Positions 54,952-64,000 of a DNA stretch of 64,000 nucleotides are shown here, one piece after another. The stretch lies in NCBI RefSeq assembly GCF_028769735.1, contig NC_088200.1:72330046-72394045 (forward strand), given 5' to 3'. The translations under genes were made by a program, and so were the position numbers. The notes under the pieces were generated by a model. The model had not been told where the DNA came from, did no database searches, and was given only the letters and a program-made list of their open reading frames with translations. This DNA comes from Zonotrichia leucophrys gambelii. Taxonomy: Eukaryota; Chordata; Aves; Passeriformes; Passerellidae. The first letter of the stretch is position 1. Each line of letters begins with the position of its first letter.

Positions 54952-57900
54952 TTTATTGTATTAACCTACAGGGATGTGAAGTGAAATATATGGTAGTGAA
55001 AGGGAGAATGATGAACATTAGTCATCTTTGGAAAATATATATATGTTTTCACAACAAAACACTTTTTTTTGTTACAACTAAGGAAAAAAAAAAGCCAGGC
55101 ATACTTGATAAGTTTTCTTTAAAAATATAATACAGTTCAATCATATCAAAGTGAAGTCTTGTGGGCTAAAAAACTGCAAAGTTATGTTCAGTGCTCTAGC
55201 ACTAGGATGAATGTATCAAATGACAAGGTTTTCTCTACATACACTCATTTGCTTTCAGTGATTTCAGATACTGTATATACAATCTTCAATATAAAGCATT
55301 TTTTGTCAAAACTAGCTCTGTGATCTTCAGTCTGGACTTTGGAGCTTCGGTGTAAGAATTACTATTTATTTGGACACACATTGGATAAAAAAATTGTTGT
55401 CAGTGTACATATTGAAAATCCAATATATTTAGAGTCACACATTCCTTGCTTTTGATTTTTTCCTAACTTCACTTCAGTATGAACTTGCAGATTGTCTCAG
55501 CAGAAAGTGTGAGCACAATGAAATCTTCCTTCCTGTAATCTGCACGTGCATCTCCAATTAAAGTTAATGGAAGTTCTCTGGGTAGATCAAGATAAGACAG
55601 ATTTTATGTGTAACAGTGTGTTGTGATTAAAATCTTGGACGTAGCAGAAAGCTGTGGGGTTTGTTATGCTTCTAAGTGGCCTGAATTAATAATGCCTACA
55701 GTATTTAAAGCCTAAAGTTTATATTCACTACTTAAATCAGCTATTAACTTGGTGCAGCTTTTTATTGAAATGGTGACATGTTTCTAGGGGACAGCTGCCT
55801 CCATTTTCAATGCTACATTTTGTCCCTATTGCAGTGTGAGTACATAGAGGCAAGGCATCTCTTCCCATTCCTATTTGTGGTGAAGTGAAGCCCATTCTTT
55901 GAGTGCTGGCTAAATTTAAAAAAACATCCCAGCATTCATTCAGCTCTTCCCTTTTCCATGTTAAAAGAATTGTTTATGTGATGAAGATAATTTACCTAGC
56001 GGTCTTCAAAAAGAGCAAGAAGTTTTTGTGAACTCCCAGTTGTTAAACGCAGCATTTTCTATTCATGGCTTTAGAGAAGAAAGGTTTTATTTTAAAGTCT
56101 GTTTCACACAATACAAAAAAAAAAATGTATATACCAGTAGCTCTACATTTTATCTAGATGCATACAAACCCAATCAATACTTCATCTTAGACAGGGATTA
56201 AATGGCAAGAAGTCTTAGAAATCTCCTAGCTAATACCTGTACTTTCCAAATCCAAAGGTAATGGAATTCTTTATTCCAAGGATGTACCAGAAATGCCCAG
56301 GGAACTGCAGAATAGCCAGGATCCTTCTCCCCATCCATCAGTGACACAGCAACCCTCAGGACCAGGTGCTGCAGAGGCACTGCCAGGTCACGTTAAATGC
56401 TGGCACCTCACTCTTAGCTTCCTAAAAATAACTTTTCACTGAGAGAGGATATCTCATCTGTGTAACAACCATGTAATCTTCAGGTTGATGTGTTTTGGGG
56501 AAAATTCTGTCCAGTGGATGGATCCCTTGGTGAATTTAATTTCCACCAAATCGTGCAGCTCGTAAGAGATTACTTTGGAAGGACTGAAAGCCTCTTTTGG
56601 GAAAAAGGGGCTGTTTTGGGAAGATGATCTCCATCCACATGATCAACAGACTAAGCTAAACTTTAAGGAGGAATTGGATTTTACTTTATTTCTGTGTTTT
56701 TGTTGTCATTCTCAACAAAAAAACATCTTGATTTTCTTCCCCCAAATTAATGAATCAGTCTGAACTGTTAGGTATTTTTTAATCACCCTGATTGACATCA
56801 CTGTGAATTCTTACTTGGATGCTCTTGCTCTGCCCAGAGGTCCCTTGAACCGGACAAACAAAAGGCCAGTTGGCAAAAATGCAAAAGAAATGGACACACA
56901 CACACACACACTAGAATATTTTTTCAGTTACAAGCTAGCTCTCTAAAAACACAGACACGCAGCGTAAAAATGGAGAGAGAGGTTAATGAAGGTGAGGGGG
57001 GGTACATGTGTCACATTATTAGCAATGCAAAAGACCAGCTTAAGCATGTGTTTCCCTACGTCAACTATAAAAAAAGAAAAGGTGCCTTTTTAGCAAGTAT
57101 GCACAGAGTTTGCTTAGTTATTTCGAAGAAAAAAAAAGTCAGAACACTTGACTATCTTTATCCTATATTACAGTAATTATTACTACCTTTTTATAAAATG
57201 TAAACCCTTCCTTGCAGTTAAGATTTACAGAAGTCATCACCTTTGTCCACTCCTTACGTAATCAGTCCGTGGTGACAAAAATAAACTGATTCAATTTACA
57301 TCTTTTTTGAAGTAATAACTGATATGTTTTGGATTATTAGTTTGTGTGTGGCAGAAACAGTGGTCAGAACTGCAACGTATGAAGCTGAACTGTAGCAAAA
57401 TACTTGTTGAAGACTGGTGCTGGGTCTACAGTACTAAGAGATATTGAAGCATCATGTAAATATTGATGTATTTATCTCATCAATCATTTATCTCCAGAAC
57501 TATTCAAGCCAAGTACATCCACCACCTGCAATGCAGACAGCAAAGCCTGATGGTGGATCTCCCAAACAACTGCAACATTGTGCTTCCTTATCCCCATCAG
57601 ATCTTGTTTCTTGTAATATGTCTTGACTAAAGATAAGAATGGAAGGTAAAATTTGGCAAGGCAGTTTTCCTTCTATGAGTGAGTAACTGGTGAATCAGAT
57701 CACCTGTACAAAGTGGTATTTGGTAAATTGCACTGTCCAGGGAGTATTACTACTCTGGAACATGACAGACATGAAGCCTATATTTGAAGTTGCTAAAATG
57801 TGATGTTATCAATACTAATCTGCAAACTACTATTTTTTTTAAGCCAGTATATTACAGTATAAATGTGTTGCATACCTGTTTCTATAAAATTTACTGCCAT

Positions 57901-58127
57901 GAAAAAAAAAAAAAAGAAGAATCAGGATCCCCAGAGTGTGGCATTTGTCCATCTGTCACTTGTATACACAATACAGACCTCGTGCTGAGATTCTGCTCAA
58001 GGTACAGCAATTATCTGCAGGACAGGTCAGGAGCTCAGAGCGATGGTAAACGAGAGCGGAGGGAGCGCGGCCGCGCCGCTCTGCCCCTTGCGAGTCCCAG
58101 GGCTGCAGGCATCAGCTCCCTGAGGGG
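54930..58127 (-). other. MEGF10: MEGF10 3' UTR (inferred)
   Basis: From the MEGF10 stop to a minus-strand AATAAA (54957-54952). AT-rich, non-repetitive and without long frames, as expected for a long 3' UTR. It contains a short (CA)n run near 56896-56911. The extent is inference; no transcript evidence. Confidence 0.5.
54952..54957 (-). terminator. MEGF10: Candidate MEGF10 poly(A) signal
   Basis: TTTATT on the plus strand, AATAAA on the minus strand, the farthest strong signal before the repeats begin. Nearer signals could also be used. Confidence 0.4.
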
Positions 58128-58340
<213 letters not shown>

Positions 58341-59187
58341 TTATTTCAGTTTCTGCTTCAGCAGGAAGATTCCTGATCCTGCTGAGTCCTGAAATGCAGC
58401 TGTAGAAACACAGGTTGGTGTTTTTGCTTCACACTTGCAGTAGGGCCCTGCCATGACTGTCTTTACTGACAGAGACAAGACAGCATCTCTTTTTACGTGT
58501 CTCCAATTTCAACAAATTAAAAAAACCAAACAAAAGAACAACCTGAATTTGAGGGTTTCAGTCAAGACTTTGTAACAGTCCTTAAAAGCAGAATGGGTCT
58601 GTTGATGGATTTCAGTGCTCTCTAATTGCATGCAGGAAAGGAAAATACATCCCATGACACTGGACACAATTTATTACAGCCCAGGGATGATCGGGATAGC
58701 TGCCACTCCACAGGACCCCAAAGATCTCTGTAACTAAAGAAATATGGCAACTAGGTAGGGCCCCTATTAGTGGAATACTACGTTTGGGGGCGAAGATGCC
58801 ATTTTATTCTCATCAAGAGAAGGAAACAGAACTTCAGCCCTCCCATGGATAACTCTTCAGTCTAACCTAGAGCTGAATTACATTGCAATCAAATGCTGAA
58901 CTTCTCTTATGCTGTTGGTTAAAGGAAAGCTTTCAAACCAGGGCAATTCAGAGGTACCTGTAGGTGACAGAATAGATCTGAAGGTACTTCAAACCCTGTT
59001 TGTGTGAATTATACTGAATTAGTAAAAACACTTTCATTACAGCTTTTGGGCAGAACAGGGAATTGGAACACCTAATTTTGTTTTCCCGGTGGTTTTCATG
59101 TGTTTTGATGAAACTGAAGCAAAGATTAAAAAGCCCTGTGCTCTTTTTTGGTGCCCCCCAGCTCCCAGAGGTGGATGTTGTACCTAC

Positions 59188-59394
59188 CAACTTCGTACAC
59201 GTTCTTGCTGGCCGTGGCAGAGCCGGCGATCTCGGCGTAGGGGGAGTCGCGGCGCGCCGGGGACTTCATTTCCACGTAGCCACATTCTGAACTCTTTGGC
59301 ACCAGAGCTGGAGGGTCTTTGATGGTAGCGTAGGGGTTCTCAGAGCTGCTCAGTGAGCAGTTACTTAGGTTGTACTCCGAGTTCTTCACCAGGT
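59188..59394 (-). CDS. MEGF10: MEGF10 tail exon with NPYATI
   Basis: 207 nt. [20 protein letters not shown] is followed by [20 protein letters not shown] and NVYEV. It contains the NPxY motif and ITAM-like tyrosines (YVEM, YAEI) used for signalling to phagocytic adaptors. Donor GTAGGTAC; the split codon gives EVEPTV as in mammals. Confidence 0.95.
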
Positions 59395-60175
59395 CTACAA
59401 AAAGAGAAGCATGTTACTGTCTCCAGCATGCTGCGTGCTACGGACTTGTTTCATGATGAGTTCTAAAAAGTCACTCAGAAGTGAATACTTAAATGCAAAC
59501 CAGTCGTAACACCTCAAAATTGTTTGCAACAATCAATGAATGCATCTCAGGTGCTATGCTCTTTAATGGACTTGATCTTGCCACCAGTAAATTACTGTTG
59601 CAAAATCTGAGCATCTTCAGTTCTGGTTTAAATAGTGCGTAGCATTATACAGGGACAATGATAGGGATAAGCTGAAGAATAAATTTTTAACAAGCACTTC
59701 AGAACACTTCCTGCCCCTCCAGGTGCTGAAGTCAGGACACTTAAAATCTGAGACTGTTGCCAAGAGCAATCTCTGGGCGAACAGCAAATGGCATGATTGG
59801 TATCTAGGGATGGCTTGGGTGATGCAAAGGTTGAGTATCTGAGTACACAAAAAGAATAACCAGCTTCTTCTAAGTTTCTGTAAGGCACATACAGGAAAAC
59901 TGGCAAGGAAACAACAGGTGGCTTGTGACATCAGGACTAGACTGAAGGATGAATAACCGAATGGTTTCAGAGATGTATTTGCTGGTGCTGGGAAGTGATT
60001 TTGTGGTGTTTGTGTTACTTTGTTCTCTGTGTTGGTTTGTGATATAATATGTTATTTAACATGACACTTCTTAGCTCATTGCTGACTCCATATCCAACAT
60101 GAGACTGACCTGATGGACCTGTCAGTGGATGGGTGCTCCTGATTTTGTGACTCATCTGAACTGGGCTTTCTGTAA

Positions 60176-60290
60176 TCACAGAAGTGTAGAATTGTTTAGG
60201 TTGTAAAAGACCTTTCAGGTCATTGAGTCCAGCCGTTTATGTAACACTGCCAAATCCATCACTTAACCACATTCCTAAGTGCCAAATTAG
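60176..60290 (-). mobile_element. Short CR1 fragment in a MEGF10 intron
   Basis: The plus strand reads cacagaagtgtagaattg then ttgtaaaagacctttcagg and gtccagccgttt, the antisense of the CR1 3' end. About 115 bp, old. Confidence 0.7.
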
Positions 60291-60822
60291 GGTAGTATAA
60301 TGGAAAGTCTTGTGAGAAAACTGAATAATTCAGAATATCAAAATACCAGATCACCACTACCCTGAATTTTGGAAGCTTTTAATGCTGATATCCTTTCCAA
60401 GGACCTGCAGTGGATGTGGTGAAGGTTTGTGGTCATGCAGACCATGGCCAGCTGCAGTTGGAATTGCCTTTTAAAGCCTTTCAGCAGAGGCAGCATGTGT
60501 TGTGCAGTCTAGAATTGAGCTCTGTTGTGACTCAAGAGTGACAGAAACCATTTGGTCTGTGTGACACACAGGGGACTTAAAATGGCTTGGTTTGTGGTTT
60601 TGCTGGTTTAAAGAAAAATAAAAATCCAACAACCTCCCTTCAAAAAAAGATAAAGAACCCACACCAGCAAACAAACCAATCATGCATTGATTCAGTGTCT
60701 AGGAAAAATTTAGTTCCAGAATGATTTTTTATATTTTCTTCACCTATAAACCAAAGGGAATTTGGAAGAATAAAAGGCATGTCTATGTAGTTTCATCTAA
60801 ATACATCAGAAAACAACCTCAC

Positions 60823-60867
60823 CTTTCAGGGACTTCCCCACATATCCCCTATCAAGTCCAAAAGCAC
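60823..60867 (-). CDS. MEGF10: MEGF10 45-nt exon
   Basis: 45 nt encoding AFGLDRGYVGKSLK, matching the mammalian AFGLDRSYMGKSLK. Acceptor ctgctcag, donor GTGAGG. It is a multiple of three and could be skipped without a frameshift. Confidence 0.92.
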
Positions 60868-62690
60868 CTGAGCAGAAAATGATACAAAAAAAGGGTAGTT
60901 TTAAAACCAAAGAAAACAAAAGTGATTAGACAACAGTTTGTAAATGTTTAGGAATTGCCTTGGGATTCATTTCTGCCCTAACTGAATAATTCTCTCATAA
61001 GGGCTGTGGAACTGCCCAGGATGGGGGTACAGAAACACTTGTACAATTTGCTTCCACATTTTCCAACAGGAACAGGGGAGGTGGTCCTGAGGAACCATTA
61101 AATTATCTCAGGTTTGAACTCACATAACACCAGTTACTCACTGTTGAACAATCCCATTAAATGCTGTTGGACTGAAGCTTTTTTTGCTTGGTTTTTGTTT
61201 TTTTTTTTTTTTTGATCTGGATAAACCCTACCTACCAGAAAGGCATCCCACCTTGACCTGAAAATCTCAGGGCATGCAGAGCTTGCTCCAATCCTTATTT
61301 CTCTTCTTCCAAATGCAATCACTCCTGAATCAGGGTCAGCCTATCCCAGCCCCAGTGGCCTGAACACCTTGCACTTGAACCTACAGCTCTGCAATTGCCT
61401 GTTACTCACTGATTTCCCTCAATAAAAGTAAACAGCAGAGCACAACTGCTGTCTGCAGAGACCTGGCACTTTCCTGGTTACTGATCTATTCAAATAGCTT
61501 TCACTGATATTGTGGAGAGCTCATTTTTAATAAGGCTGTATTGTGGTACTATGCTAGAAGCATTAAAAAAGCCTAAAATGGTTTTGTCCATGCACTATCT
61601 AAACAAAATTAGTAGTTTTCAAGAGTTAAGTGGTATTATTTTAAGGAGACCTGCATATAATTAATTTTATTCCTACCCCATCTTTATTTACTAGATCTCA
61701 TGTCAGCTGTGCTGTTGTTTTCACAACTTTACTGCTCAGCATCAGCCTCGAGTTACCCAAGCAATTCTATTTTATTTTCTAGCAAACAGACACAGTATCA
61801 GCATTCATCCAATCCTCTGGAACCTCCCTGTTGGCTCAAGATAGGCCCCTGCCTTGGGTTAACCACAGCAAGTGTCTCTCAGGAGCATTTAGTGGAAGTT
61901 CAAATGCACTAAGAAAACATAAAGCTGAATGTTGAGCATTATGACTGAAATCCTTTCCTGAAAAAAAAAAAGCAAACAAAAAACCAAAACCAAATCCCAG
62001 ACCAAACACAACAGATCTGGGCCTGAACTGTGGTTTGACCAAGGTTGGGGAAGAGCAGGGAAAAACAAACCAAAACCAGTGCTGCATACTGTTGTTCTGA
62101 ATCCCAGGGTCTGATATATGTAAGTACCAGAAATGAAGGTAATTAAATTTTCTGAATTACACTACCACTGAAAGTCCTCTTTAAGGCTTTCACTGGGCAG
62201 TGCAGTCCAGCCTTTTTGGAATGCATGAGAGTGGAAAAGGGTGAAAAGCAGGATCCAGCAATTCTCACCATTTCTTGGGAATTTCTCTCCTTAAAGGCAA
62301 TGCTCTTTTAGCAAACAGGAGGCATGGCTGGGAAGATCTACTATTTACATCTGTAGTGGCTCAGGTTATGCAAAAATACTTTTTGAACCATTGACTGCAT
62401 CTTGTGGTAATTTTAAAAAAATAATATATGCAACTTTTCATTTATTTGATAGGAATTTGTAATTTTGTCCAAGCAGACCCCCACTGTTCCATGAAACTAG
62501 TGAATAAGCAAATCTTTTAATAAAAATGAGATATTGTACATGCCATGTCTGCACTGGGCATCAAAAACTGTTCCACTATTCCTCACAAGGGGTCACTTTT
62601 TAATCTCTTCCTGCCTTAAGGGATGCATCCCACATCCAGTGAATAACATTCCCATTCTCCTCCTTTGTTTTGTTTTAATTTTATTTTTAC

Positions 62691-62814
62691 CAAGCTCGTT
62701 GAGGTAGCCGCCGTGTTTCCAGTCTGCTGGCAGGGTTCCCGTGTAGTCCATGACAGCACTTCGTTTTCCAGGCTCCATGTTTTTCAGGTTCACAAACAGC
62801 TGGCTGGTTTTTGC
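62691..62814 (-). CDS. MEGF10: MEGF10 exon
   Basis: 124 nt. [17 protein letters not shown] is followed by [17 protein letters not shown], strongly conserved. Acceptor tttggaatag, donor GTAAAAAT. Confidence 0.95.
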
Positions 62815-62976
62815 CTATTCCAAAGAAAGAGAGGCAATAAAACTGAAACTGAAGGGGAGATGCTGAATTTCCAGGTGGTGATCAGGAAGAGCAAAAACAA
62901 GCCAAATAGGAGAGATTAGGGAATGATGTAAAATAAACTGAACACTGCCAGAAGTTTCCACGTTTTCCTGCTTTAC

Positions 62977-63104
62977 CTTTGCCAAGGTCAGTCTCTCCAT
63001 GTTGGTGACATGAGGTGGGCTGGAGCACTGGGTCAGAGTGTGGTAACTGGGGTTGGAGAAGTAGTGGCTGTTGACATTTCCACCATTGGCATGAGGGATG
63101 GTTT
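62977..63104 (-). CDS. MEGF10: MEGF10 exon
   Basis: 128 nt. [20 protein letters not shown] matches mammalian MEGF10. It contains another NPxY (NPSY). Acceptor tatttccag, donor GTAAAGCAG. Confidence 0.95.
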
Positions 63105-64000
63105 CTGGAAATAAAAAGAAAGGAAAATGAACAAAAACACAGAATTTCTTCCTTAAGGTAAATTTTTGAGAGTGCTGCACTGATTTTCAGATCTGACCTA
63201 GAGATTCCTAAAAAAACCCCAACAAACACAAAACTAAGTATTTTTTATTCATTCCAAGAAATGAGAGATGCAGGGCAGTGAGTGACAAGTCACGTCCTCA
63301 CTTTTAGCAAGGAGCATTCTAGTGTAGCCTGCTAACTCAACCCCTCTCTCTGCCGTGGATCCTTGCTCTGTTTTTCTTTTCTAGCCATCATTGTAGTCAC
63401 TTGTACCATCAAGTCTGCATCAACACTTTCTGGTGCACCAGGAACACCAGGACCTTTGCTATTTGCTTTTCCTTAACTCAGATGAGTCTTCCTGCTGCCT
63501 TCTTCAGCTGCTGCTTTCCTTGACAGCGGTGTTCAGAAGGCACAATTGCCTCAAGTTTCATGCACCCACTGAATCCCAACTCACAGGCACTACAGTAGGT
63601 CAAAAACTCTTGTTCGTTCCACTGCTCCTTCCCTTAGTCAGTTTCAAACCTTTTGCTGTCTGTTTCTCTGCAGAATCTTGCTACAGATAGCATGAAATCC
63701 TGATTTTCTACGCTCTTCCTCTATTCAAGCTCTTGGCATTGAATTTAAAGTCCCTTGTAGAAACCAGATTTTGCCACATTCCAACTGTATATATACGTAT
63801 AAAAGCAGGCTCAGAGGATAGAAATGTCCATGTTTAATGCAGAAAAAAATTTTGAGGGTGTAAAATGTTGCACAGGAAGGCGAAGTAAATGGTCACTTTT
63901 CTTTAGAGTTAAGACATTTTTCCAGGGTGTGCCACCTTCATGGTCTCAAAAAGCAGAAATATGTGAATTCAAGCCCTGTTAGGGGCAGATCTGAGCACAA
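63105..64000 (-). other. MEGF10: MEGF10 intron, nothing else recognised
   Basis: Intronic sequence upstream of the exon at 63104, with no repeat or exon visible to the window end. Confidence 0.6.

Noticed and set aside
56892..56912. (CA)n run considered as a functional element
   Set aside because: Ordinary dinucleotide microsatellite in the inferred 3' UTR.

Overview
The window is vertebrate nuclear DNA and almost certainly avian. It holds CR1 LINE 3' ends, avian class II endogenous retroviruses (ERVs), spliced genes with GT-AG introns, and the 3' end of MEGF10 at the right. A cluster of diverged PAK3-like kinase genes points to a songbird: expansion of PAK3-like kinases is known from zebra finch (recalled, not testable here). 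MEGF10 is Z-linked in chicken as I recall it, so a sex chromosome is plausible but not shown.

Layout, left to right. (1) 1-5657: minus-strand provirus ERV-1 cut by the window edge, with integrase, RNase H, RT, protease, dUTPase, Gag, a tRNA-Trp-type primer binding site (PBS) and a 347-bp 5' LTR. (2) 5.7-7.7 kb: LTR-derived DNA and a solo LTR. (3) 7.7-10.5 kb: non-coding DNA, part of it duplicated at 33-37 kb, plus a 13-bp tandem repeat and a CR1 tail. (4) 11.1-19.4 kb: PAK3-like gene copy A (minus strand) with an in-frame kinase domain. (5) 20.2-24.8 kb: PAK3-like copy B (minus strand), seven in-frame exons starting with a hydrophobic N-terminal exon, cut by a 99-bp assembly gap. (6) 25.6-33.2 kb: plus-strand provirus ERV-2, decayed, with further LTRs nested inside it. 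(7) 33.2-37.4 kb: a degenerate third PAK3-like fragment (copy C) split by an LTR. (8) 37.4-43.8 kb: ERV-3, minus strand, the best preserved provirus, with a 653-codon protease-RT-RNase H frame and a canonical frameshift site, but its pol is fused to an inverted LTR. (9) 43.8-52.7 kb: env fragments, three further LTRs and decayed provirus ERV-4, all minus strand. (10) 53-54.4 kb: LTR-like DNA and a CR1 3' end. (11) 54.9-64 kb: the last five coding exons and the long 3' UTR of MEGF10, single-copy and quiet.

Two kinds of host gene are therefore present: a conserved engulfment receptor and a fast-changing kinase family. The kinases keep the PAK3 exon phases in the kinase half. In copy B the N-terminal half lacks a visible Cdc42/Rac-binding (CRIB) exon and starts with a probable membrane segment. 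The intervals between are a landing site for betaretrovirus-like elements, several inserted into one another with readable target-site duplications (TSDs), so their relative ages can be ordered. I found no tRNA, rRNA or CRISPR.
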